In this document: piece after piece, positions 16,506 to 25,948 of the stretch
How positions within the stretch are numbered: position 1 is the stretch's first letter
Layout of the letters: each line of letters begins with the position of its first letter
From: an uncultured Sporosarcina sp.
Lineage (GTDB): Bacteria > Bacillota > Bacilli > Bacillales_A > Planococcaceae
DNA length: 64,000 nt
Assembly: GCA_948469885.1 (NCBI GenBank)
Contig: CAOKMT010000003.1
Coordinates: forward strand, 1 to 64,000
Reading direction: 5' to 3'
Made by a program: the position numbers and the translations under genes
The notes under the pieces: generated by a model
Database searches by the model: none
What the model was told of the DNA's origin: nothing
The model's input: the letters and a program-made list of their open reading frames with translations, nothing else

Positions 16506-17783
16506 ATGGTTATTAGTGTATTACTGATAGCATTGCTTGTTTTATTATTGATCGGTATGCCGATTGCATTCGTCCTGCTAACGATAGGGTCGATTGGGAT
16601 TGTATGGATTCAAGGGTTCGATACATTGCAAGGAATTTTATCGACGACGGCATATCGCAGTGTCAACAGTTTTACTTTTAGTGCGATTCCACTATTTATT
16701 TTGATGGCGCATTTTATTTCAAAAAGTAAAATTGCAGATGAGTTGTTTGATAGTGTCATTAAATGGATTGGACATTTTCCTGGGGGGACTGGAGTCGCGA
16801 CGGTATTGGCAAGTGCGGGTTTTGGAACCCTTTCAGGGTCAAGTGTGGCGGCAACAGCAGCGATGTCCCAAATTGCGGTACCGCAAATGATAAAAGCGAA
16901 ATATTCAGATTCCTTTTCAGCTGGATTAGTGGCGACGGCGACAGGTATATTAGCGGCGATGATTCCACCGAGCATTCCACTCATTTTATATGGAATTCAA
17001 ACGGAGAACTCAATCGGAAAACTACTGATTGCCGGCGTTCTCCCAGGACTTTTGATCGCTTTCCTTCTATGTGTCTATATCATTCTCGTTTCATTGAAAA
17101 ATAAAACGTCAAGTGTCAAGGCTTCTTGGAGCGAAAGATGGGGATCGCTAAAACATATATGGCCTGTTATCTTGTTAGTCTTGGTCGTTATTACAATCAT
17201 TTACTTAGGTATTGGAACTGCAACAGAAGCGGCTGCCTTTGGAGCTTTTGGGGCGTTCCTCATCGGTGTCCTCATGAGACGCTTGGATTGGAAGGCGATT
17301 TATGAGGCACTTATGATTACAACAAAGCAATCCGCGATGATTTTCACGATTATTATTGGTGCCCATGTGTTTGCTTATTTCGTCGCATTAACACGGGTTG
17401 GAAACGATATTATTAATGCAATTGAAGCGAGTGGATTCCCGGCTTGGGTAATCATGTTGATGCTTGTCATTATGTATCTTGTAATGGGGATGTTCATGGA
17501 CTTGATCGGTACGATGTTGTTGACGATTCCGTTAGTGTATCCGCTCGTCATTGGACTTGGATATGATCCGATTTGGTTTGGTATTGTGCTTGTTCTGTTA
17601 TTGGAAATTGGACTTGTCACGCCACCAGTTGGGATTAACCTATTCATTGTAAGTGAGAATTCGGGCGTTCATTCAAATCGGGTCCTCGTCGGCGCAATCC
17701 CTTTTATAGTGGTAATGTTGCTCGCATTACTTTTAATTATGGCGTTTCCGCAAATTGCTTTGTATTTACCGTCGAAGATGTGA
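16506..17783 (+). CDS. TRAP transporter large permease subunit (DctM family)
   Basis: A 425-residue polytopic protein. ATG 16506 follows AAGGGGTG, and earlier in-frame codons would add a hydrophilic extension untypical of the family. About twelve hydrophobic helices are visible. DctM landmarks include IPLFILMAHFISKSKIADELF, GSSVAATAAMSQIAVPQM, the IPPSIPLILYGI loop and the C-terminal GLVTPPVGINLFIVS. It is a sodium-coupled elevator-type transporter that accepts acid-loaded binding proteins. It is the only DctP-type permease in the window. Confidence 0.92.
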   Translation: MVISVLLIALLVLLLIGMPIAFVLLTIGSIGIVWIQGFDTLQGILSTTAYRSVNSFTFSAIPLFILMAHFISKSKIADELFDSVIKWIGHFPGGTGVATVLASAGFGTLSGSSVAATAAMSQIAVPQMIKAKYSDSFSAGLVATATGILAAMIPPSIPLILYGIQTENSIGKLLIAGVLPGLLIAFLLCVYIILVSLKNKTSSVKASWSERWGSLKHIWPVILLVLVVITIIYLGIGTATEAAAFGAFGAFLIGVLMRRLDWKAIYEALMITTKQSAMIFTIIIGAHVFAYFVALTRVGNDIINAIEASGFPAWVIMLMLVIMYLVMGMFMDLIGTMLLTIPLVYPLVIGLGYDPIWFGIVLVLLLEIGLVTPPVGINLFIVSENSGVHSNRVLVGAIPFIVVMLLALLLIMAFPQIALYLPSKM

Positions 17784-17809
17784 TAGTAACTTAACTTTAC
17801 ACTTGTAAA

Positions 17810-17860
17810 CACCAGGTGCCAACACAATTTATGTACTTCGAATTGTGAAGGCATCTGGTA
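17810..17860 (+). other. 20-bp imperfect inverted repeat downstream of the TRAP permease
   Basis: Arms 17810-17829 and 17841-17860 pair over 16 of 20 positions around an 11-nt loop (core ACCAG-TGCC and CACAATT). There is no T-run, so terminator activity is uncertain. It occupies the gap between the permease and the flavoprotein gene and could be an mRNA 3'-end structure or the remnant of a small mobile repeat. Confidence 0.5.
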
Positions 17861-17899
17861 TTCGCAGGTTTGTAACTTAAATCGAAAGGGGTTTTTACG

Positions 17900-18883
17900 A
17901 TGAAAACGAGAATTACGGAACTGTTAGGAATTGAATATCCAATCATTTGCGGAGGAATGTTCCAAGTCGGGCGGGCGGAACTTGCCGCCGCGGTATCTGA
18001 AGCGGGAGGGCTTGGCATCATCACGTCCAAGACGCAAGGCACATCGGAGAAATTACGTGAAGAAATCCGGAAAGTGAAAGCGTTGACGAAAAAACCTTTC
18101 GCTGTGAATTTGAACCTTTTTCCGAGTCAAACGGCGACGCCGAATGAAGATTTCATCCAAGTGATGATCGAAGAAGATGTCCGAATTGTCGAGACAAGCG
18201 GACGTAGTCCAAAAGCGCTTATGCCATTATTGAAAGAAAATGGTTTTACAGTTTTGCATAAAGTGGTCGGTGCGAAATATGCGATGACAGCCGAAAGATT
18301 GGGCGTCGATGCAGTGATCGTCGTCGGCAATGAAACAGGTGGGCATCCCGGGATGAGTGATGTCGGGACGATGGTTGCATTGCCACGTGTAATTGATTCG
18401 GTTCGTATTCCAGTCATCGCGGGAGGTGGCTTCGCAGATGGAAGAGGGCTTGTCAGTGCTTTGGCATTCGGAGCGGAAGGTGTTTTGATGGGAACGCGGT
18501 TTATGGCAACGAAAGAAGCACCGATTCATGACAACGTGAAGCAATGGATGCTCTCAGCGGATGAAACGGAAACGGTTATCGTGCAAAAGAATCTTGGCAG
18601 TCCTTCCAGAGTGGCATTGAATGAAGTGAGCCAAGAGGTTGAGCGATTGGAAAAGGAAGGGGCGACAATCGAACAGCTTCTCCCGCTTATTACGGGGCAA
18701 AGGGCGAAACATGTTTATTTTGAAGGGGATCTCGATGGTGGTATTTGGTCATGCGGACAATCTGTCGGTTTAGTGAAGGAGATTTTATCCGCTGAGGAAC
18801 TCATCCAACAAATCGTCTCTGAGGCGGAGCAATCATTAGCATTTATCCGTAAAAGTGTGGAACATCGCGAAAGTGTCAAATAA
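17900..18883 (+). CDS. Nitronate monooxygenase / FabK-like FMN flavoprotein
   Basis: A 327-residue TIM-barrel FMN enzyme of the 2-nitropropane-dioxygenase family, ATG 17900 behind GAAAGGGG. Visible are the N-terminal substrate loop IICGGMFQVGRAELAAAVSEAGGLG, ETGGHPG with the histidine usually implicated in catalysis, and the phosphate-binding IAGGGFADGRG and GAEGVLMGTRF. Family members oxidise nitronates or act as enoyl-thioester reductases (FabK). Sitting 21 nt before a CaiB CoA-transferase and near CoA ligases, an enoyl-CoA or related CoA-thioester redox role is at least as likely as nitronate detoxification; this is inference from context. Confidence 0.85.
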   Translation: MKTRITELLGIEYPIICGGMFQVGRAELAAAVSEAGGLGIITSKTQGTSEKLREEIRKVKALTKKPFAVNLNLFPSQTATPNEDFIQVMIEEDVRIVETSGRSPKALMPLLKENGFTVLHKVVGAKYAMTAERLGVDAVIVVGNETGGHPGMSDVGTMVALPRVIDSVRIPVIAGGGFADGRGLVSALAFGAEGVLMGTRFMATKEAPIHDNVKQWMLSADETETVIVQKNLGSPSRVALNEVSQEVERLEKEGATIEQLLPLITGQRAKHVYFEGDLDGGIWSCGQSVGLVKEILSAEELIQQIVSEAEQSLAFIRKSVEHRESVK

Positions 18884-18904
18884 AAGTGGCGGAGAAATGG
18901 GGGA

Positions 18905-20020
18905 ATGGCTATGTTGACAGGTATTCGAGTCATTGACTTTTCACAATATTTACCGGGCCCTTACACGACATTGCGTTTGGCGGATTTGGGCGCTGATATT
19001 ATTAAAATCGAATCGCCGAATGGGGATCCCGCACGCTTCCCGCCTGAACAAGATGGCGGAGAGCGATATGTATTTCGTGCCCAAAACAGAGATAAAAAAA
19101 GTGTTACGTTGAATTTGAAAGAACGGACAGAGCAATTGATTGCACTTGACCTAATAAAGGGAGCGGACGTTGTCCTCGAAAGTTTCCGTCCAGGAGTCGC
19201 TAACCGTTTAGGCATCGGCTACGAAGACGTGACGAAAGTGAAACCTGACATCGTTTACTGTTCGCTGTCAGGTTACGGACAAGAAGGAGAAATGAGCCAT
19301 TTAGGAAGCCATGATTTGAACTATATGGCACTGAGCGGTGTGCTTTCCCAATTGAAAGATGACAATGAAAAGCCAATCCACCCGAGTACGACGTTGGCTG
19401 ATTTGGTCGGCGGAGTTGCGGCGAGTGAATCGATTGTCGCTGCACTTTTACAAAAGGAGCGATCGGGCAAAGGAGCCTATCTTGATATTGCGCTCGCCGA
19501 CGTCATGGCCACTTTAATGACGAATCACGTCCTTATCGAGTCGGCGACCGGTAAGGCGAACGGCATTGAACGGTTGGACAGACAACTCATTTGTTACGGG
19601 CTTTACGAAACGAAAGACGGTCGGTTTATGAGCCTCGCTGCTTTGGAACCGAAGTTTTGGGAGAATTTTTGTATGGCCGTGGAGAAAAAAGAATGGCTCG
19701 AAGCGCATCTCACAGCGCCGGTGGATTCGAATCCGGTTTACGGGGAAATTAAAAAATTGTTTGCGGATCGGACTTTCGACCAATGGTTGCAATTTTCCCA
19801 GCAAGTGGATTGCTGTATGGCACCTGTATTGAAATCGGGTGAGTTGGCAGATCATCCTTATTATAAAACTAGAAAGCTTATACAAGAACGATGGGGTCAT
19901 CATTATGTCGCAACACGTTTCAATGAGGGGCAATCATTGCTTGAGGATTCGACTACGGCGCCGAAACACGGAGAGCATACGAAAGAGCTGTTAGAGAAAT
20001 TGGCGCATGTGACAAAGTAA
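18905..20020 (+). CDS. CaiB/BaiF family (type III) CoA-transferase, copy 1
   Basis: A 371-residue protein starting at ATG 18905 (ATG 18911 possible). Family III CoA-transferases move CoA between acids through an aspartyl-CoA thioester. The catalytic aspartate is kept in LADLVGG, near residue 165, and the N-terminal IDFSQYLPGPYTTLRLADLGADIIKIE segment is diagnostic; VVLESFRPG and YCSLSGYG follow. At 371 residues it is slightly short for the family but complete. Operon with the flavoprotein gene before it; the CoA donor and acceptor are unknown. Confidence 0.87.
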   Translation: MAMLTGIRVIDFSQYLPGPYTTLRLADLGADIIKIESPNGDPARFPPEQDGGERYVFRAQNRDKKSVTLNLKERTEQLIALDLIKGADVVLESFRPGVANRLGIGYEDVTKVKPDIVYCSLSGYGQEGEMSHLGSHDLNYMALSGVLSQLKDDNEKPIHPSTTLADLVGGVAASESIVAALLQKERSGKGAYLDIALADVMATLMTNHVLIESATGKANGIERLDRQLICYGLYETKDGRFMSLAALEPKFWENFCMAVEKKEWLEAHLTAPVDSNPVYGEIKKLFADRTFDQWLQFSQQVDCCMAPVLKSGELADHPYYKTRKLIQERWGHHYVATRFNEGQSLLEDSTTAPKHGEHTKELLEKLAHVTK

Positions 20021-20135
20021 TATAGCGTAAATATACAGAACGAATTGATGAATCGTGCACGGGTCGCTAAGTATCGTTTTACATCATAGGAAGTCACGAT
20101 TGGTATCTTATGATTAAGAGGAGGACTAAATTAAG

Positions 20136-21740
20136 ATGTCGAGACCTTGGTATTCTTCTTATCCAAAAAGTGTTCCACATGAAATTGCAATCCCTCATTA
20201 TTCACTGTATGAGTTGCTCGCAAAAACGGCGGAGAAGTATCCAGAACAAAAAGCAGTAATTGATGGCACACGTGAAATCACGTATGCGGAACTGCAAGAT
20301 AAAGTGGATCGTTTGGCGACGTCGCTTAAAAAACGAGGATTCCGTAAAGGGGATCGAATGGCGATCATGCTACCGAACAGTATAGAGTACATCATGACTT
20401 ATTTTACAATCCACCGTTTAGGGGGCACAGTTTGCCAAGTGAATCCAATGTATCAGCCACGTGAATTGGATTATATTTTACAAAACTCGGGAGCTAAATG
20501 GTTTGTAAGTTTTGAGGAACAATGGGCGAAATTAAATGAAATTGAGCAACGAGAAGACTTGATTGTCATTTCGGCTGATCTGAAAAGCGGCTATCCTAAC
20601 CATTTATATAAGTGGTTAGATGAAGAAGATGAAATCGTGCAACCTGAAGCGATTGATCCGCAAGAAGATGTAGCACTGTTACAGTATACGGGTGGAACGA
20701 CTGGCAGATCCAAAGGTGTGGTCCTAACTCATACGAACTTAATCATGAATGTAACGCAGTCTGTCACATTCCAACAAGATGTGCTACAAATCCCAGGGGA
20801 AGTGATGGTCGGCTCTTCACCGTTATTTCATATAGCGGGCATTGTCAACTTAAACCAGGCGGTGCTAACGGGAGCGGTTTATCTCGCAGTCCGTCGTGTT
20901 CAGATCGACGACATGATGTCGCTGATCCGAAAGTATCGCCCGACCATTTTTTCTGGGGTCCCTACACTTTATATTGCTCTTTTAAATCACCCTGAACTTA
21001 AAAGTGATGACTTGAAAAGTTTTAAAGTTTGCGCAAGCGGAACTGCCGCTTTACCGATGGAGGTCATAAGCGGAATGGAAGAGAAAACAGGCGCCCAAGT
21101 TATTTCTTCATTCGGCATGTCGGAAGCGCTTATCACTCATCGCACACCTCCGGGAAGAGTCCACAAGCTGGGTAGTATCGGTGTTCCATTACCGGGGACG
21201 GACGCCAAAATCGTTGATATTGCCACAGGGAAGAAAGAATTGCCAATTGGTGAATCGGGCGAAATGGTTTTGAAAGGCCCTCAAGTGACGAGTCAATACT
21301 GGAATAATGCCGAAGAGACGAACCATGCGCTGCGGGATGGTTGGTTATATACAGGTGATTTAGCGAGGATGGATGAAGATGGTTACTTTTTTATCGTCGG
21401 TAGAAAAAAAGATATGATCATCGCAAGTGGCTATAATATTTACCCAGATGAGGTGGAGGAAGTGCTTTATCAGCATCCTGCGGTGGCAGAAGCATGTGCT
21501 TTCGGTGTCCCTCATCCGTATCGGGGGGAAACGGTTAAAACAATCATTATCCCGAAAAATGGTGCTCAAGTGACGAAGGAAGAAATTGTGGATTGGTGCA
21601 ATGAACGGTTGGCGAGATATAAAGTGCCTACCCTCATTGAATTCAGAGATGAATTGCCTAAATCCGCGGTCGGAAAAGTGTTAAGGCGTGTATTAGTGGA
21701 AGAAGAGAGAACAAAGAATCCGACGGTTCATAGCCGATAA
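20136..21740 (+). CDS. AMP-forming acyl-CoA synthetase, copy 2
   Basis: A 534-residue ANL ligase, ATG 20136 behind AGAGGAGG. Motifs: YTGGTTGRSKG (serine in place of the proline seen in the other two copies), SSFGMSE, YTGDLA, GRKKDMIIASGYNIYP and the C-terminal lysine in KSAVGKVLRR. N-terminus SRPWYSSYPKSVPHEI marks it as a paralogue of 7368 and 23057. An acyl-CoA dehydrogenase follows 24 nt later, so it probably supplies that enzyme with its acyl-CoA. Confidence 0.9.
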   Translation: MSRPWYSSYPKSVPHEIAIPHYSLYELLAKTAEKYPEQKAVIDGTREITYAELQDKVDRLATSLKKRGFRKGDRMAIMLPNSIEYIMTYFTIHRLGGTVCQVNPMYQPRELDYILQNSGAKWFVSFEEQWAKLNEIEQREDLIVISADLKSGYPNHLYKWLDEEDEIVQPEAIDPQEDVALLQYTGGTTGRSKGVVLTHTNLIMNVTQSVTFQQDVLQIPGEVMVGSSPLFHIAGIVNLNQAVLTGAVYLAVRRVQIDDMMSLIRKYRPTIFSGVPTLYIALLNHPELKSDDLKSFKVCASGTAALPMEVISGMEEKTGAQVISSFGMSEALITHRTPPGRVHKLGSIGVPLPGTDAKIVDIATGKKELPIGESGEMVLKGPQVTSQYWNNAEETNHALRDGWLYTGDLARMDEDGYFFIVGRKKDMIIASGYNIYPDEVEEVLYQHPAVAEACAFGVPHPYRGETVKTIIIPKNGAQVTKEEIVDWCNERLARYKVPTLIEFRDELPKSAVGKVLRRVLVEEERTKNPTVHSR

Positions 21741-21764
21741 AATGACGTACTGGGAGGTACAAAA

Positions 21765-22943
21765 ATGACAATGACAACAGTAGCAGAGCCGAAAAATGCA
21801 AAGCGTTCCTATTTCACTGAGCAACATATTATGTTCCGAGATTCACTTCGGAAGTTTCTTGAAAAGGAAGCCGTCCCTCATTTCGAGCAGTGGGAAAAAG
21901 ATCGTCTCGTTCCTCGCTCTTTCTGGAAAAAGATGGGGGAGCAAGGGTTCATTTGTCCTTCAGTCGACGAAAAGTATGGGGGGCTCGGAGCCGATTTCGT
22001 TTTCACCGTCATTTTAAGTGAGGAACTCGGACGCGTCGGTGCTGGACTTGGTGGCATTGGTATTCATAGTAGTATTGTTGTCCCGTATATTGAGAGACTT
22101 GGCACAGAAGCGCAAAAAGAAAAGTATTTACCGGAGTGTATCCGAGGAGAGACCATCACTGCTATTGCGATGACCGAACCGGGAGCGGGATCTGATTTGG
22201 CTTCCATTCGGACGACCGCGGTAAAAGATGGCGACAGCTATATCATTAATGGACAAAAAACATTCATTTCCAATGGGATGTTGTCGGATCTCATTGTTGT
22301 TGTCTGTAAGACTGACACGGAAGTGAAGCCCGCGCATAAGGGCATTAGTCTTTTCTTAGTCGATAGTAATACACCAGGTTTTTCACGGGGCAGAAAACTC
22401 GATAAAGTTGGTTTGCATAGTCAAGATACGTCCGAGTTGATTTTTGAGGACGTTCGCGTACCTGCATCTCAACTGCTTGGAGAAGAAGGAAAAGGTTTCT
22501 ATCATTTAATGCAAGAGTTACAACAAGAAAGAATTATTTCAGCAGCGGGTTCACAAGTGGCGGCAGAAGATATGCTTAGTTTGACGCTTGATTACGTAAA
22601 AGAGCGAAAAGCATTCGGAAAGTCGATCAGTGATTTTCAGAATACTCAATTTAAACTTGCTGAAATGGCCACCCAAGTCCAATTAGGGCGTACATTCATT
22701 GATGATTTGATCGTGAAACATATGGATGGACAGGACATTTACACTCAAGTGTCCATGGCGAAATGGTGGATTTCGGATAATGCGAGGAAGATGGCACCGG
22801 AATGTATGCAGCTTCACGGCGGTTATGGATTTATGGAGGAATATAAAATAGCCCGTCGTTATCGGGACATTGCAGTTGCACCGATTTATGCCGGGTCGAA
22901 TGAAATTATGAAAGTCATTATTGCGAAAGATCTCGGCCTGTAG
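21765..22943 (+). CDS. Acyl-CoA dehydrogenase, long-chain-type active site
   Basis: A 392-residue acyl-CoA dehydrogenase, ATG 21765 behind GGGAGGT. FAD-binding signature AMTEPGAGSD, C-terminal LHGGYGFMEEY. The usual catalytic IYEGT is IYAGS here, and the glutamate is instead found in QQERI, as in mitochondrial LCAD where the base sits on the other helix. That predicts activity on longer or branched acyl chains. It lies between two acyl-CoA synthetases, and all three read in one direction with short gaps. Confidence 0.88.
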   Translation: MTMTTVAEPKNAKRSYFTEQHIMFRDSLRKFLEKEAVPHFEQWEKDRLVPRSFWKKMGEQGFICPSVDEKYGGLGADFVFTVILSEELGRVGAGLGGIGIHSSIVVPYIERLGTEAQKEKYLPECIRGETITAIAMTEPGAGSDLASIRTTAVKDGDSYIINGQKTFISNGMLSDLIVVVCKTDTEVKPAHKGISLFLVDSNTPGFSRGRKLDKVGLHSQDTSELIFEDVRVPASQLLGEEGKGFYHLMQELQQERIISAAGSQVAAEDMLSLTLDYVKERKAFGKSISDFQNTQFKLAEMATQVQLGRTFIDDLIVKHMDGQDIYTQVSMAKWWISDNARKMAPECMQLHGGYGFMEEYKIARRYRDIAVAPIYAGSNEIMKVIIAKDLGL

Positions 22944-22968
22944 AATCCGGGATACTAGGCACTGCCAT

Positions 22969-22990
22969 AAATTGCGGAAAGACGCAATTT
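22969..22990 (+). other. Perfect 8-bp hairpin in the gap after the acyl-CoA dehydrogenase
   Basis: AAATTGCG (22969-22976), loop GAAAGA, CGCAATTT (22983-22990). There is no T-run. Possible transcript-processing or stabilising element, or a regulator site, between the dehydrogenase and the third acyl-CoA synthetase. Confidence 0.4.
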
Positions 22991-23056
22991 GGAGCAATGA
23001 CCTGATACTTTACTGATGTGGACGATGAACAGGATAAAGAATAGGGAGGAAAAAAC

Positions 23057-24655
23057 TTGAAAAGACCGTGGTATCCTTTTTATCCAGAAACTGTTCCTTA
23101 TGAAATTGACGTGCTTGACTGTTCGATTTATGACCTTTTTGAACGTGCGGTGCAGAAGTATCCTAACAATCAGGCAATCATTGACGGGGAAGATGTATTG
23201 ACCTATACAGAGTTGAAGGACGCGGTCGACTATTTTGCGGCTGCCCTTCACCATCGGGGATTCCAAAAGGGCGAGCGGATTGCCATTATGCTACCGAATT
23301 GTAAGGAGTATGCCATTGCGACTTATGCAATCCATCGTTTAGGCGGAATTTTAGTCCAAGTGAATCCATTGTATACGGCGGAAGAATTGAAACATATTTT
23401 GAAAGACTCGGAGTCGAAATGGTTGATCAGTCGGGGAAATCAGCACGTCAAAGTGCGAGCCATCGGGTTGGAAGAGAAGGTGACCCTTATTTCCACTGAT
23501 GGGCCGGTCGAAGAGGAGAAAAGCCTTTATGGATGGATCGATGAAAAAAGAGGACGATTGCCTACTTTGACGATCCGTTCGAAAGAAGACATTGCAGTGC
23601 TTCAATATACAGGCGGGACGACGGGACGGCCGAAAGGGGGGATGCTGACACATGCCAATATCGTCAGTAACTTCCAGCAAAATATTGCTTCTTACGGCGG
23701 GGTTTATGAAGAAGGGAAAGAAATTGCATTAGGCATCACACCTGTTTTCCATGCGATGGGTATGACCAATTTGAATATAACGATCTTTATGGGCTCGACT
23801 TATGTTCCAATAGAACGGTTTGAAATAAACGAGTTGCTTCAAGTGATCCGGAAGCATCGGCCGACAAGTTTTGGGGGCTCTCCTACAATTTATATCGCCT
23901 TGTTGCGCCACCCTAATTTGCAAGCCGATGATTTAACCTCATTCAAGATATGCAGTTGTGGATCAGCACCAATGCCAGTAGAAGTCATCAAGGAATTCGA
24001 AGAGAAATCAAGCGCGCGAATTATAGAAGCGTACGGTTTAACAGAAGGGACGACCGCAGTAACGCGCAACCCGATGGATGGGACACGAAAAGTGGGGAGC
24101 ATTGGCATCCCGCTTCCGAGCACTGATGTTAAAATCGTCGATCTTGCAACGGGGAAGACGGAATTGCCTTTTGACGAGCCGGGAGAGTTGATCGTGAAAG
24201 GCCCACAAGTGATGAAAGGGTATTGGAAAAATCCCGAGGAGACAGAATTGACACTTCGAGATGGTTGGTTGTACACGGGAGATATTGCCACGATGGATGA
24301 AGACGGATACTTATACATCGTTGGCCGGAAAAAAGATATGATCATCGCCAGTGGGTATAATATTTATCCTTCCGAAATCGAGGAAGTGTTGTACGCGCAT
24401 CCTGCTATATCAGAAGCTGTCGTTTACGGTATCCCGCACACTTATCGCGGGGAGACGGTGAAAGCGGCAATTGTTTTGAAACAGGGAAAGCATGCGACGG
24501 AAGAAGAAATTACCGAATGGTGTGCTGAGCGGCTAGCGAAATATAAGTATCCGCGGGTTATCGAATTTCGGGAAGCGCTCCCGAAAACGGCCGTCGGAAA
24601 AATTTTACGACGTGCGCTTATTGAAGAAGACCGATTGAAGCTGGCGAATCAATAA
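23057..24655 (+). CDS. AMP-forming acyl-CoA synthetase, copy 3
   Basis: A 532-residue ANL ligase beginning at TTG 23057 behind GGGAGGA; the next in-frame starts would remove the conserved KRPWYPFYPETVPYEI N-terminus. Motifs: YTGGTTGRPKGGMLTH, EAYGLTEGTT, YTGDIA, GRKKDMIIASGYNIYP and PKTAVGKILRR with the catalytic lysine. Paralogue of 7368 and 20136 over the full length. A thiolase lies 97 nt downstream. The acid specificity cannot be deduced. Confidence 0.9.
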   Translation: MKRPWYPFYPETVPYEIDVLDCSIYDLFERAVQKYPNNQAIIDGEDVLTYTELKDAVDYFAAALHHRGFQKGERIAIMLPNCKEYAIATYAIHRLGGILVQVNPLYTAEELKHILKDSESKWLISRGNQHVKVRAIGLEEKVTLISTDGPVEEEKSLYGWIDEKRGRLPTLTIRSKEDIAVLQYTGGTTGRPKGGMLTHANIVSNFQQNIASYGGVYEEGKEIALGITPVFHAMGMTNLNITIFMGSTYVPIERFEINELLQVIRKHRPTSFGGSPTIYIALLRHPNLQADDLTSFKICSCGSAPMPVEVIKEFEEKSSARIIEAYGLTEGTTAVTRNPMDGTRKVGSIGIPLPSTDVKIVDLATGKTELPFDEPGELIVKGPQVMKGYWKNPEETELTLRDGWLYTGDIATMDEDGYLYIVGRKKDMIIASGYNIYPSEIEEVLYAHPAISEAVVYGIPHTYRGETVKAAIVLKQGKHATEEEITEWCAERLAKYKYPRVIEFREALPKTAVGKILRRALIEEDRLKLANQ

Positions 24656-24752
24656 CGTACGAGCCAAAGAATAGAACGAAAGTTAATTTCATAATTGCTT
24701 ATTCCAATTAAATACACGGATGACGATTCGAATTAAAAGGGAGGAAAATGAA

Positions 24753-25934
24753 ATGAGTGCAAAAGCAAAAGTGATTGGCGTGAATATGGTGAAATTTAGA
24801 AAGCCTGGGACGCAAGAACCTTATGAAGTGATGGCATCCCAAGCGATCCAAGGAGCGTTGGAAGATGCGGGGATCGATTACAAAGAAGTGCAGCAAGCAT
24901 ATGCCAGTTATGTATATGGAGATAGCACATGTGGACAAACAGCGCTTTATAAAGTCGGGATGACGGGGATTCCTGTCATTAATGTGAACAATAACTGTTC
25001 TTCTGGTTCAACAGCATTGTTTCTTGCACGTCAAGCTGTGGAATCAGGTGCGTTGGATTGTGCGCTTGCTTTCGGATTTGAAGAGATGCGACCGGGTGCG
25101 TTGAAAAGTAATTGGGATGATCGCACGACACCATTCGGCTGGGCGGTGGATCGGTTGGATGAATTGAAGCCGGATTTGCCTGAAACGCCGTCAAGAGCCA
25201 TTAAAATGTTCGGGTCTGCTGGCATAGCCTATTTGGAGAAATACGGAGCGAACCCGGATATCTTTGCGAAAGTTTCCGTGAAATCAAGAAACCATGCGAT
25301 TCAAAATCCATATTCCCTTTTCGACAAAGCGTTGACGGTTGAAGAAGTGATGAATGCACCGGTCCTCTTTCCGAATTTAACTCGTTTCATGGCATGTCCA
25401 CCAACTTGCGGAGCGGCGGCCGCGATCATCTGTTCAGAGGAATTTGCACGAAAACATGGCATTACAGATGCAGTGGAAATTGTCGCACAATCCATGACGA
25501 CCGATACGCAGGAAACATACGAAGATCCGATAAACTTGGCAGGTGCGGAAATGACAAGCCGTGCTGCACAGCAAGTGTATGAACGTGCAGGAATCGGTCC
25601 GGAAGATGTGGACGTCGTCGAACTCCATGATTGCTTCACGCCGAATGAAGTCATCACGTATGAAGGTCTCGCTCTTTGCGGTCGCGGAGAAGCCGAAAAG
25701 CTAATCAATGACAAAGATAATACGTACGGAGGAAAATATGTCATCAATCCTTCCGGTGGTTTAATGTCGAAAGGGCACCCGCTCGGAGCGACCGGTTTAG
25801 CCCAATGTACGGAGCTCGTCTGGCAACTACGTGGGCAAGCAGAGAAGCGACAAGTCGAAGGCGCCCAGATCGCTTTGCAACACAACTTAGGGCTTGGCGG
25901 CGCTGGGGTCGTAACGATGTATAAAAAAGGTTAA
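24753..25934 (+). CDS. Thiolase, SCP-x/lipid-transfer type
   Basis: A 393-residue thiolase-fold protein. ATG 24753 follows GGGAGG; the longer open frame to 24720 lacks a site. The nucleophilic cysteine is in NNNCSSGS (about residue 85), one active-site histidine in ELHDCF and another in SKGHPLGATG. The C-terminus reads LQHNLGLGGAG instead of the CxG loop of bacterial FadA, which is typical for the SCP-x branch that cleaves branched or steroid-like 3-ketoacyl-CoAs. All three catalytic residues are kept, in contrast to the thiolase-like protein at 43948. Confidence 0.88.
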   Translation: MSAKAKVIGVNMVKFRKPGTQEPYEVMASQAIQGALEDAGIDYKEVQQAYASYVYGDSTCGQTALYKVGMTGIPVINVNNNCSSGSTALFLARQAVESGALDCALAFGFEEMRPGALKSNWDDRTTPFGWAVDRLDELKPDLPETPSRAIKMFGSAGIAYLEKYGANPDIFAKVSVKSRNHAIQNPYSLFDKALTVEEVMNAPVLFPNLTRFMACPPTCGAAAAIICSEEFARKHGITDAVEIVAQSMTTDTQETYEDPINLAGAEMTSRAAQQVYERAGIGPEDVDVVELHDCFTPNEVITYEGLALCGRGEAEKLINDKDNTYGGKYVINPSGGLMSKGHPLGATGLAQCTELVWQLRGQAEKRQVEGAQIALQHNLGLGGAGVVTMYKKG

Positions 25935-25948
25935 CTTGACCCAGCGGA

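Noticed and set aside
16763-17104. 113-codon open frame inside the DctM gene
   Set aside because: Out-of-frame shadow of a clear DctM permease; the protein shows no domain and no ribosome binding site.
25301-25885. 194-codon minus-strand open frame opposite the thiolase
   Set aside because: Antisense to a complete thiolase carrying all catalytic residues; no start context or domain.
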